NCBI GenBank assembly: GCA_011389985.1
Contig: JAABTH010000003.1
Span: 86,829-150,828 of the forward strand
Length of the DNA: 64,000 nucleotides
Reading direction: 5' to 3'
Source of the DNA: Bacillota bacterium
GTDB lineage: Bacteria > Bacillota > Dethiobacteria > DTU022
The notes beneath the pieces were generated by a model. That model had not been told where the DNA came from and searched no databases. It saw nothing but the letters and a program-made list of their open reading frames with translations. Made by a program: the position numbers and the translations under genes. Below are positions 45,915-53,802 of this stretch, in pieces. Position 1 is the first letter of the stretch. Each line of letters begins with the position of its first letter.

Positions 45915-47348
45915 ATGAACTACGAAGTAGTGATTGGACTTGAAGTACATGTTGAGCTGCATACACAGAGTAAGCTATTTTGTGCCTGCCCGAACCGTTT
46001 TGTCCCCGAGCCTAATGTGAACACTTGCCCTGTCTGCCTTGGCTTTCCCGGTGCATTGCCACGACTTAACAGCGAAGCTGTAAATCTCGCTCTTTCTGCT
46101 TCCCTGGCCCTGAATTGTAAAGTAGCCAGCATAAGCTATTTTGATCGCAAAAACTATTTTTACCCCGATATGCCGAAAGGCTACCAGATATCTCAGTTTT
46201 TTGAGCCGATAGGAAGTAATGGTTTTATTGATATTGAAGATGACAGTGGCAACCCGAAAAGGATTCGTGTCGGAAGAGTGCATATGGAAGAAGATGCAGG
46301 CAAACTTGTTCATTCACTGGCAGGCGATATGTCGATGGTTGACTATAACAGGGCGGGGGTTCCATTAATTGAAATCGTCACTGAACCTGACCTGCGTTCT
46401 TCCGGGGAGGCCCGGAAATATCTCGAAAAATTGAAAAGCCATCTAGAGTATGTCCGTGTTTCTGACTGTAAGATGGAAGAAGGAAGTCTTCGTTGTGATG
46501 CTAATATTTCACTCAGACCAAAAGGCAGTGATAAACTTGGAAGCAAAACAGAATTAAAGAACATGAACTCCTTTAAAGCTGTTGAAAAATCGCTTGAGCA
46601 TGAAATAAAAAGGCAGAAGAAGATTCTTGATGCCGGAAACCTCGTTGTAACCCAAACGCTGCGCTGGGACGATAACAGCCAGCAGACAGTTGCCATGCGC
46701 GGTAAATTACAAGCGCACGATTACCGTTGTTTTACTGATCCTGAACTGGCTCCCATTGTGCTTACAGAAGAAGAAATTGAAAAAGCCCGGGTCAGCCTAC
46801 CGGAAATGGCAGAAGCGAGGGCTTGCCGTTTTGTTGAAGAGTATGGTTTGCCAGATTATGATGCAGGGGTGCTGACTGCTTCACGAAATGTGGCTGATTA
46901 TTTCGAGGAATGCCTGAAAGTTTATAACAGCCCGAAAGCGGCAGGCAATTGGATTATGGGGGAACTTACTGCTAAGTTAAACAGCTCTGGCCAGGAAATT
47001 GAACAATGTCCATTTAGGCCGGAACACCTGGCAGAACTGCTAAAAATGATCGACGAGAACGTAATCAGCGGTAAAATTGCCAAGGATGTCCTTGAAAAAT
47101 CATTCGAAAGCGGCAAATCTCCGGGTCAGGTTGTCAGTGACGAGGGATTGCTTCAAATATCAGATCAGTCAGAGCTTGAAACAATCGTTGATACCATTTT
47201 AGAAAATAATTCTGATAGTGTTGAAAATTACCGTAGCGGAAAAACCAAGGCGATTGGCTTCCTGGTTGGTCAGGTTATGAAAGAGACAAAAGGGAAAGCT
47301 AACCCGCAGCTTGTGAACGAACTTTTAAAGGATAAGTTAAAAAAATAA
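45915..47348 (+). CDS. gatB: Asp/Glu-tRNA amidotransferase subunit B
   Basis: 477 aa, full length and normal. It phosphorylates and amidates Glu-tRNA(Gln) or Asp-tRNA(Asn). MNYEVVIGLEVHVELHTQSKLFC starts the cradle domain; CACPNRFVPEPNVNTCPVC gives the four zinc cysteines; YPDMPKGYQISQF, VHMEEDAGKL, DYNRAGVPLIEIVTEPD and the C-terminal YqeY-like tRNA-binding domain (TKAIGFLVGQVMKETKGKANPQLVNELL) follow. It starts 1 bp after the gatA stop, behind GGAGGAGGG. Confidence 0.96.
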   Translation: MNYEVVIGLEVHVELHTQSKLFCACPNRFVPEPNVNTCPVCLGFPGALPRLNSEAVNLALSASLALNCKVASISYFDRKNYFYPDMPKGYQISQFFEPIGSNGFIDIEDDSGNPKRIRVGRVHMEEDAGKLVHSLAGDMSMVDYNRAGVPLIEIVTEPDLRSSGEARKYLEKLKSHLEYVRVSDCKMEEGSLRCDANISLRPKGSDKLGSKTELKNMNSFKAVEKSLEHEIKRQKKILDAGNLVVTQTLRWDDNSQQTVAMRGKLQAHDYRCFTDPELAPIVLTEEEIEKARVSLPEMAEARACRFVEEYGLPDYDAGVLTASRNVADYFEECLKVYNSPKAAGNWIMGELTAKLNSSGQEIEQCPFRPEHLAELLKMIDENVISGKIAKDVLEKSFESGKSPGQVVSDEGLLQISDQSELETIVDTILENNSDSVENYRSGKTKAIGFLVGQVMKETKGKANPQLVNELLKDKLKK

Positions 47349-47356
47349 TCCTGGCT

Positions 47357-48118
47357 TTAAATTTCCATCAGTGAGAACCGGCGGCCTGTTAATAAAACAA
47401 GTAGTAAAATAAATATGATTGTGATTATAAGCGGCCAGGTCATATCTGTCGCTGTCGCTGTTTTATCCAGTAAAGGTTTCATGAGCGATAGCAGGGTATT
47501 GGGATAAAAATTGGCAGCGGCTGAATTTGATATAAGCATGTTGGCGATACCGCTCAGAAAAAAATAAAGCATCGTCAGACCGCCTGCCTGAAGCGGAGTT
47601 TTAAGCAGAGTTGATAATGAAAATGTGATGGTTGCAATATAGATGGTAAAAATTACAAGGCATGTTGTTGCCAGTATTGATGCACCTAAGGGTGGCTGAC
47701 CGATCAGGCTCATCGTATACAGGTAAGCCACTGCGCTGCAGGCAAATAAGCCTGCAATTATTATCGCATAAAGAACCAGCAGTTTCGCAGCCAGGTATTG
47801 CCATCTGCCGATAGGTTTGCTGAGAAGCCAGCCGGTAACGCCGGTTTCTTTTTCACGCGCCACAGTGCCCATAGTCATAAATATAAGAACTATTACGCCT
47901 ATTTGCGATACATCTGACAAATAAGACAGGAAAGATTCTTCAGAAGATGGGTCGGGGATTACCATTTCTATACCGGTAGCGAAATAGTCAAATATTTCAT
48001 TCATATATTTAAGCATTAGTGGGTCGAGAATTGCAAAGAACAGTACTATCAACAGAAATGCAGGATATCGAAAACTGCGCCAGTTTGATTTTAACTCTTT
48101 TAAGACAAGGACGATCAT
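47357..48118 (-). CDS. ABC-2 type exporter permease
   Basis: 253 aa with six hydrophobic segments in the ABC-2 layout: an amphipathic start (LVLKELKSNWRSFRYPAFLLIVLFFAILDPLMLKYM), then IGVIVLIFMTMGTVAREKETGVTGWLLSKPIGRWQYLAAKLLVLY, typical of NatB/CcmB-like permeases. Its ATG overlaps the ATPase stop by 4 bp. Exported substrate unknown. Convergent with gatB, 8 bp between ends. Confidence 0.88.
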   Translation of the reverse strand: MIVLVLKELKSNWRSFRYPAFLLIVLFFAILDPLMLKYMNEIFDYFATGIEMVIPDPSSEESFLSYLSDVSQIGVIVLIFMTMGTVAREKETGVTGWLLSKPIGRWQYLAAKLLVLYAIIIAGLFACSAVAYLYTMSLIGQPPLGASILATTCLVIFTIYIATITFSLSTLLKTPLQAGGLTMLYFFLSGIANMLISNSAAANFYPNTLLSLMKPLLDKTATATDMTWPLIITIIFILLLVLLTGRRFSLMEI

Positions 48119-49074
48119 TTTGTAACCTCCTGACCATGGTTTTCTTCAAGAATTCTGAAGAAAGCCTCTTCGAGGTTGGTTCGGTTCTGTGTAAACTCTG
48201 TCACTGTTATGCCGTCGCGTATTAACCCTGGCAGTAGTTTTTCAGATATTGTCTCCGATTTTCCGGGTTTTGATACAACCAGCAGCTTACCGAGGTGAGG
48301 GGTAACTCTGCTTACCCAGCTTTTCCCCCGGATTAATGCAGCAGCCTGTTCTGTTTGATCGGGCCTGACCGTTACAAGGTACTGTTCAACGGCATAGCGA
48401 TTTAAAAGATCGCTGATTCCGGCATCGAGAAGTTTTCTGCCCCGGTCTATAATAGTAATATGATCACATACTCTTTCAACATCATCAAGAATATGGCTTG
48501 AGAAAAAAACAGTAGCCCTTCCCTTTAGTTTCATAATGATTTCAAGTACACGTCGTCGTCCTTCGGGATCAAGAGCTGATACCGGCTCATCAAGAACCAG
48601 CAGTTCAGGTTCTGTTAAAAGAACAGCTGCTATGCCCAAACGCTGCTGCATGCCCCGTGAATATGCGCCCACCCTGCGTCCCGCCGCATCATCGAGCTGA
48701 AAATATTTAAGAAGGCGGTCAATACGTTCAGTCTTTTTTCCCCGGTCGAGTTTGTAAACATCGGCTACCAGGTGCAACGCTTCTCTTCCTGTTAAACCCT
48801 CAGGGAAAACCGGATCCTGAGGCAGGTAATTCAGGTAGCGCAGGAAATTATGTTTGCCGCCGAATTGCAGCGGTTCACCGAGAACGTTTACCTTACCTGA
48901 CGTAGCAGGAATTAGACCTAGAATTATTTTAATTGCAGTTGTTTTACCGGCACCGTTCGGGCCGAGAAAGCCGTGAATGCTTCCGCGTTTTACATTAAAA
49001 TCAACCTCATCAAGCGCACGATGTCCCGGGAAATGTTTCGTCAGTCCCTTGACTGTAATAGCGTAACCTTTAAT
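48115..49074 (-). CDS. ABC transporter ATPase of an ABC-2 exporter, apparently starting at ATT
   Basis: About 319 aa. Walker A LGPNGAGKTTAIKIILGL, signature YSRGMQQRLGIAAVL, Walker B LLVLDEPVSALDPEGR and SSHILDDVERVCDHI, plus a C-terminal regulatory part. The start is odd: the domain begins at IKGYAITVKGLTKHFPG and no ATG, GTG or TTG lies at the right place. An ATT (49074) sits 2 bp after the stop of the preceding gene and 6 nt after GGGGAGAGGA, so ATT initiation fits best. The track start at 49158 would run through the whole preceding gene. Confidence 0.9.
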   Translation of the reverse strand: MKGYAITVKGLTKHFPGHRALDEVDFNVKRGSIHGFLGPNGAGKTTAIKIILGLIPATSGKVNVLGEPLQFGGKHNFLRYLNYLPQDPVFPEGLTGREALHLVADVYKLDRGKKTERIDRLLKYFQLDDAAGRRVGAYSRGMQQRLGIAAVLLTEPELLVLDEPVSALDPEGRRRVLEIIMKLKGRATVFFSSHILDDVERVCDHITIIDRGRKLLDAGISDLLNRYAVEQYLVTVRPDQTEQAAALIRGKSWVSRVTPHLGKLLVVSKPGKSETISEKLLPGLIRDGITVTEFTQNRTNLEEAFFRILEENHGQEVTK

Positions 49075-49076
49075 TT

Positions 49077-49292
49077 TTAATCCTCTCCCCTGCCAAGAAC
49101 AAGGTATATAATTGGTCCAAAAATATTGACAAAAACAATAATCAAAGCCCAGGCCCACTTAGGCAGAGCTTTTACGGTCCTTCGCCTGATCAGGTCGATA
49201 ATAGCCCAGATTAACAGCAAAAGCTGGAAGACCAGGATAGGCCAGAGCATTTTTAACAGATCAGCTATTTCCTGCAATAAGGTAACCTCCAT
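49077..49292 (-). CDS. PLDc_N domain small membrane protein
   Basis: 71 aa, two membrane helices (MLWPILVFQLLLLIWAIIDLIRRR and PKWAWALIIVFVNIFGPIIYLVLGR). This is the PLDc_N module, the membrane domain found at the start of cardiolipin synthases, here standing alone. Such solitary modules often accompany ABC-2 exporters; a membrane-anchoring or regulatory role is likely but unproven. It lies 3 bp after serC and just before the ATPase. Confidence 0.85.
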   Translation of the reverse strand: MEVTLLQEIADLLKMLWPILVFQLLLLIWAIIDLIRRRTVKALPKWAWALIIVFVNIFGPIIYLVLGRGED

Positions 49293-49295
49293 TCA

Positions 49296-50417
49296 TTATT
49301 TCCTAACCTCGTGATAAGCCCAATCAAGCCACTGCATAGCTAAAGCCAAATCATCTTTATCAACAGTTGCGCCACACCAGAAGCGAAGGCCGGTTGGAGC
49401 ATCACGGTACGAAGCAATATCGAAAGCGGCCTCTTCAACAGCGAGGAGCTTAACGAGCTTTTTTACGCTGTCAGGTTCGAGATCCAGGGTGAGACAGACA
49501 CTGGTATTTGATCGTGTCTCCGGGTTTTTAGCCAGGAAATTGATCCAATCGTGTTCAGCAACAAATTTCTCCAGTACTTCAAGGTTATTCATGCTTCTTT
49601 CAATCAGCGCCGGCAGGCCGCCTATGTTTTCTGCCCATTTGAGGGCACCAAGATAATCTTCGGTACACAACATTGATGGGGTGTTTATCGTTGAACCTTC
49701 AAAAATCTCGCTGATCAATTTACCCTTTTTGGTTAGCCTGAATACTTTTGGTATAGGGCGGGAAGGATTGAAATTTTCAAGTCTTTCAACTGCCCGGGGT
49801 GATAAGATCAACATGCCGTGTGCCGCTTCGCCTCCCAGTACTTTTTGCCAGGAGAATGTGGTTACATCCAGCTTATCCCAGGGTAAATCCATAGCGAAAA
49901 CAGCCGAGGTTGCATCACATAAAGTAAGACCGCTGCGCTTTTCGGGAATAAAGTCGCCATTTGGTATTTTTACTCCGCTGGTTGTTCCATTCCAGGTGAA
50001 AACAACATCGTTATTAAAATTTACACTATTCAGATCGGGCAGTTTCCCGTAACCGGCAAAGAAGAGATTGACATCGTTTAGTTGCAGCTGTCCGGTTATA
50101 TCGTCTGCCCAGGTTTTACCGAAAGATTCAAAATAAATAACATCTACCGGCCTGCTGCCGAGAAGGTTCCACATAGCCATTTCAAAGGCACCTGTATCAG
50201 ATGCCGGGACAATACCAACCAGGTAATCTTCGGGCAAACCTAGGATATTTTTTGTCTTTACAATGGCCTCCTGTAAACGTTCTTTGCCGATACTGCTGCG
50301 ATGTGAGCGGCCAAGAGGGGCGTTTTTCAGCGCTTCAAGTTTATACCCCGGATGTTTCGCGCAGGGGCCCGAAGAGAAGTAGGCTCGAAGGGGCTTTTGC
50401 TTTGGCTTGGTGATCAT
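49296..50417 (-). CDS. serC: Phosphoserine aminotransferase, SerC type 2
   Basis: 373 aa class V PLP aminotransferase. [51 protein letters not shown] and the PLP lysine in [20 protein letters not shown]. This matches the shorter SerC branch (TIGR01365 type) known from alphaproteobacteria and methanogens, rather than the common Bacillus SerC. It converts 3-phosphohydroxypyruvate to phosphoserine. It heads an operon with PLDc_N and an ABC exporter, an unexpected partnership. No SerA or SerB in the window. Confidence 0.88.
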   Translation of the reverse strand: MITKPKQKPLRAYFSSGPCAKHPGYKLEALKNAPLGRSHRSSIGKERLQEAIVKTKNILGLPEDYLVGIVPASDTGAFEMAMWNLLGSRPVDVIYFESFGKTWADDITGQLQLNDVNLFFAGYGKLPDLNSVNFNNDVVFTWNGTTSGVKIPNGDFIPEKRSGLTLCDATSAVFAMDLPWDKLDVTTFSWQKVLGGEAAHGMLILSPRAVERLENFNPSRPIPKVFRLTKKGKLISEIFEGSTINTPSMLCTEDYLGALKWAENIGGLPALIERSMNNLEVLEKFVAEHDWINFLAKNPETRSNTSVCLTLDLEPDSVKKLVKLLAVEEAAFDIASYRDAPTGLRFWCGATVDKDDLALAMQWLDWAYHEVRK

Positions 50418-50590
50418 GTCTTTATTCCTCCAGCTTATTATTCTTTATACAAGTAATATATATTAGCTGGATGCAATTGTAAATGCCGCGTAGATCTAAT
50501 TTTTAGTTTCTTGTGCTTTTGTCACATCCTTTTATACTGGTGTTAAATATTGCAAAAATTCTCATAATCAGTCCCTCTGGTAAAAGTATT

Positions 50591-50630
50591 ATGATATAAT
50601 AAAAATATCTTAATGATAAATATTATCATT
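50591..50630 (+). promoter_or_regulatory. Promoter and Fur/Zur-like box of the zinc importer
   Basis: Extended -10 TGATATAAT (TATAAT at 50595-50600; no clear -35), followed directly by the 19-bp perfect palindrome AATGATAAATATTATCATT (50612-50630, 8-3-8). The box lies over the expected transcription start, and a Fur-family gene closes the operon, so self-repression by metal is likely. Confidence 0.6.
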
Positions 50631-50712
50631 TGAATATCTCATAACAAAAGTAACAGCTATTACCGGTTTATAGATAATGATTAACATTTTCAATAACGGA
50701 GGCTTGTCTGTA

Positions 50713-51678
50713 TTGCGGAATATTATATATTTATTAACAATTATTTTGCTGATATCACTTATAAGTGGTTGTGCTGCAAGTGATGCGGAGCAAATTGAAG
50801 ATGAGACCGGTTTGCAGGTGGTTACAACGATATTCCCACTCAGCGATATCATTAAACAGTTGGGAGGCGATTTAGTTAATGTTCATTATATTTTACCTGC
50901 AGGAGCAAGCCCGCACACCTACGAGCCGACTGTTGAACAGGCCAGACTGGTGAATGATGCTGACTTGTTTGTATATGTTGGCGCAGGTCTTGATAACTGG
51001 GCTGTTGGTCTTGCTGAAACTGCGGGTCATGAATTACTCCTTCTTGATCTCTCAGAAAAAGTGCCGCTCCTCGAATCTACTTCTTACAACTTGGATGAAG
51101 AAGAGTGGAATCATTTAGATGAGCATGAAATTGAGGATAATCATAATCATGAGCATGGGCCTGTGGATCCGCATATATGGTTAGATCCGCTTCTGGTGCG
51201 TGATCTGCTCTCCCCGTCAATTTCAGCAGCCTTGATTGCACTTGCACCGGAAGAAGAAATTAACTTTAAACAAAACCTGGTAATATTTCAAAGCAAATTA
51301 AGTGACCTGCATCATGGCATCGAACATAGTTTATCAGCCCTTCCTGATAATAAGTTTATTTCATTCCATTCTGCCTGGCGCTACTTTGCCGCTAGATATA
51401 ACCTGCAGGAAATTGCAGTTATTGCCCGGTCCCCCGGCCAGGAGCCTTCAGCAGGGTGGCTGGCGGAGTTGGTTGAATTAATAAAAGCTGAAAATGTAAG
51501 CGCAATATTTGCTGAGCCGCAATTCTCAACTAATTTAGCGGATAGAATTGCGGAAGAAAGCGGAATTGAAGTTTTACTTCTTGACCCCATCGGCAGTGAA
51601 GATATCAGTGGTAAAGACAGTTATATTACCCTGATGCTGTACAATCTTGATACATTAATTCAGGGATTGACTGATTAG
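50713..51678 (+). CDS. Zinc/manganese ABC transporter binding lipoprotein (ZnuA-like)
   Basis: 321 aa from TTG 50713, 9 nt after GGAGG; the track ATG lies before that site. Lipoprotein signal LLTIILLISLISGC. TroA fold: VVTTIFPLSDIIKQLGGD, ILPAGASPHTYEPTVEQARLVNDADLFVYVGAGLDNW (first His), the His/Asp-rich loop HLDEHEIEDNHNHEHG typical of zinc-binding members, VDPHIWLDP (second His), FISFHSAWRYFAARY (third His) and LLLDPIGS (Asp). It captures Zn2+ outside the cell. Confidence 0.93.
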   Translation: MRNIIYLLTIILLISLISGCAASDAEQIEDETGLQVVTTIFPLSDIIKQLGGDLVNVHYILPAGASPHTYEPTVEQARLVNDADLFVYVGAGLDNWAVGLAETAGHELLLLDLSEKVPLLESTSYNLDEEEWNHLDEHEIEDNHNHEHGPVDPHIWLDPLLVRDLLSPSISAALIALAPEEEINFKQNLVIFQSKLSDLHHGIEHSLSALPDNKFISFHSAWRYFAARYNLQEIAVIARSPGQEPSAGWLAELVELIKAENVSAIFAEPQFSTNLADRIAEESGIEVLLLDPIGSEDISGKDSYITLMLYNLDTLIQGLTD

Positions 51679-51711
51679 TGTTGTTGTTTAAAAAAAATCT
51701 GGAGGTCGGTT

Positions 51712-52479
51712 TTGGTGGAGAAGGTTGTTGTTGCAGAAAACCTCTCAGTTTTACTTGGCAGGCGAAAAGTTTTAGAGGATATAAGCTTTACTGTGATGAG
51801 AGGACAGTTAACCGGGGTAATAGGGCCAAATGGCGCCGGTAAAACAACTCTCCTCCGGGCCATCCTGGGGTTGGTTCAGGTAGAATCGGGTGAGCTTAAT
51901 GTGCTTGGCTATTCAAAAATTGATTTAAAAGAAGTTCGTCCCAAGATCGGTTATATGCCTCAACTCCAGTCATTCGAAAAAAGATTTCCTTTTTCTGTTG
52001 CTGATGTTGTGGCAACGGGCCTTCTTTCCCCAAAAACACTATTTCGTCGCCATGTAAATTTAAAAAAAAGAATTAGTCAGGCTCTTAGATCGGTAGGTAT
52101 GGAAAACTATATTCTTGAACCTTTTCAGGATCTATCAGGTGGGGAGCAGCAGCGTGTTTTACTGGCTCGTTCAATTGTGCGTAAGCCGGAGTTGCTCTTG
52201 CTTGATGAACCGAATTCCGGGCTTGATTTTCCTGCACAGCGTTTATTTATGGAGCTTCTGATCAGCCTGAAAACTGAAGAAAATCTTGCTGTTGTCCTGG
52301 TATCGCATGACCTGGTTTCTGTTGCTTCTTTTGCAGATCAACTAGTTTGTATTAATCGAACTATGCACCTTCATGGCAGTCCCTTAGATGTGTTGAACAG
52401 TCCTCATCTCGATGAGGCATACCGCTGTCAGTTTGACTTGTTAAGCAGCACGATCGGTAAAGAGAGGTATGAAAATTGA
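51712..52479 (+). CDS. Zinc/manganese ABC transporter ATPase (ZnuC-like)
   Basis: 255 aa from TTG behind GGAGGT. Walker A IGPNGAGKTTLLRAILGL, Q-loop YMPQLQSFEKRFPFSVADVVATGL (typical for the metal family), signature LSGGEQQRVLLARSI, Walker B LLLLDEPNSGLD and VSHDLVSVASFAD. It overlaps the permease gene by 4 bp. Confidence 0.94.
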   Translation: MVEKVVVAENLSVLLGRRKVLEDISFTVMRGQLTGVIGPNGAGKTTLLRAILGLVQVESGELNVLGYSKIDLKEVRPKIGYMPQLQSFEKRFPFSVADVVATGLLSPKTLFRRHVNLKKRISQALRSVGMENYILEPFQDLSGGEQQRVLLARSIVRKPELLLLDEPNSGLDFPAQRLFMELLISLKTEENLAVVLVSHDLVSVASFADQLVCINRTMHLHGSPLDVLNSPHLDEAYRCQFDLLSSTIGKERYEN

Positions 52480-53309
52480 GTGAGATATTGGCGTATGGTT
52501 TTATGCAAAGAGCTCTTATGGCAGCGATTTTTGTCGGACTGCTCTGTTCCACTCTTTCATTTTTCGTGGTTCTGAAGAGACTCTCATTTCTCGGCGCCGG
52601 GATATCTCATACTGCATTAGGAGGCATTGCTATAGGATTGGTACTAGGTATTGATCCTATCATTACCGGTTCAGTCTTTGCCGTGGGCACGGCGATGAGC
52701 ACGGGTTACATAAGCCGTATCGGGAGGGTTGGCGAAGATACGGTTATCGGTATATATTATGCTACCGGAATGGCTCTGGGTATTGCCCTGATCAGTTCTT
52801 TTAAAGGATATTATCCCGAGCTATTTGCGTTGTTGTTTGGTAATATTCTTTCAGTAACGGTTAGGGATCTTGCTATAATGGCCGTTGTACTGGTTTTTGT
52901 CCTACTGTTTGTAATACTTTTTTTCAAAGAACTTTTAGCAATCTGTTTTGACGAAGAGATGGCTATAGCCGGAGGTTTGCCGGTTAACTTGATTTATATG
53001 GGGCTCCTGGCAGCGATGGGTTTAACGGTAATTGTTTCGATTCAGCTGGTCGGTGTGGTCCTTGTGGCTGCTTTGATCGTAATACCCGGAGCAATATCCT
53101 TCCGTCTCAGTAAGAACTATAGGGGCATGTTGTGGCTGTCACTGTTATTCGGGCTTGGCGGCAGCGTTGGCGGGCTTTTTATTTCTTATTTCTTTCCTGT
53201 GCCCCCGGGAGCCGCAATAGTCTTGATCCTGGCCGTGGCTTTTGCCCTGACAATGGTTTTGAAGCCTATCTTTGAAAGTGGTCATCGAAAAACCCTTTTG
53301 GATAAGTAA
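52476..53309 (+). CDS. Zinc/manganese ABC transporter permease (ZnuB-like)
   Basis: 277 aa, eight or so helices. ABC-3 family: FMQRALMAAIFVGLLCSTLSFFVVLKRLSFLGAGISHTALGGIAIG is diagnostic, with the EAA-like segment and VGVVLVAALIVIPGAISFRLSKNYR. Starts at TTG overlapping the znuC-like stop. Confidence 0.94.
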   Translation: MSEILAYGFMQRALMAAIFVGLLCSTLSFFVVLKRLSFLGAGISHTALGGIAIGLVLGIDPIITGSVFAVGTAMSTGYISRIGRVGEDTVIGIYYATGMALGIALISSFKGYYPELFALLFGNILSVTVRDLAIMAVVLVFVLLFVILFFKELLAICFDEEMAIAGGLPVNLIYMGLLAAMGLTVIVSIQLVGVVLVAALIVIPGAISFRLSKNYRGMLWLSLLFGLGGSVGGLFISYFFPVPPGAAIVLILAVAFALTMVLKPIFESGHRKTLLDK

Positions 53310-53331
53310 TTAATGCATCGTAACAGGAGTA

Positions 53332-53802
53332 ATGATTAAAATGGAAGAGAAATATCTTCAATCAGTTAAGGAAAACTTAAAAAAGAAAGGTTATAAACTT
53401 ACCGGTCCCCGGCTTGCTATTCTCAAATATCTTTTGAGGAAGAAGGGTCATCACAGCATAATGGATATTTATGAAAAGATGCGGATGAAGAATGATAGAA
53501 TAGGCATTGCAACTATTTACCGGACGGTTGATCTTTTTCTGGAGTTGGGAATTGTCCGTGTTTTAACTATAAATAATAGTAAACCTTGTTTCGAAATTAA
53601 CTGGCCGGGGGATCACCATCACCACCTGATTTGCAAAGGATGCGGTCGCATCATAGAGTTTGGCAGTTGTAATTTTATACAGATCGTCGGTGAAATTGAA
53701 AGAGTAACCCGTTTCAGTGTGAAGGAGCATACTCTTGAAGCCTATGGTCTTTGCCCTAAATGTGCGCAGAAAACAGAAGATTACTCTACGGAAAAAATAT
53801 AA
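53332..53802 (+). CDS. Fur-family metalloregulator, probably Zur
   Basis: 156 aa. N-terminal winged helix (LTGPRLAILKYLLRKKGHHSIMDIYEKMRMKNDRIGIATIYRTVDLFLELGIV), then the dimer domain with HHHHLICKGCGRIIEFGSC and CPKCAQK, the two CxxC of the structural zinc site. Last gene of the zinc importer operon, so zinc sensing is the best guess. ATG 53332 or 53341 could start it. Its last 22 bp overlap the end of the convergent fakA gene. Confidence 0.9.
   Translation: MIKMEEKYLQSVKENLKKKGYKLTGPRLAILKYLLRKKGHHSIMDIYEKMRMKNDRIGIATIYRTVDLFLELGIVRVLTINNSKPCFEINWPGDHHHHLICKGCGRIIEFGSCNFIQIVGEIERVTRFSVKEHTLEAYGLCPKCAQKTEDYSTEKI

Noticed and set aside
45975-46313. 112-aa minus-strand ORF inside gatB
   Set aside because: Shadow of gatB.
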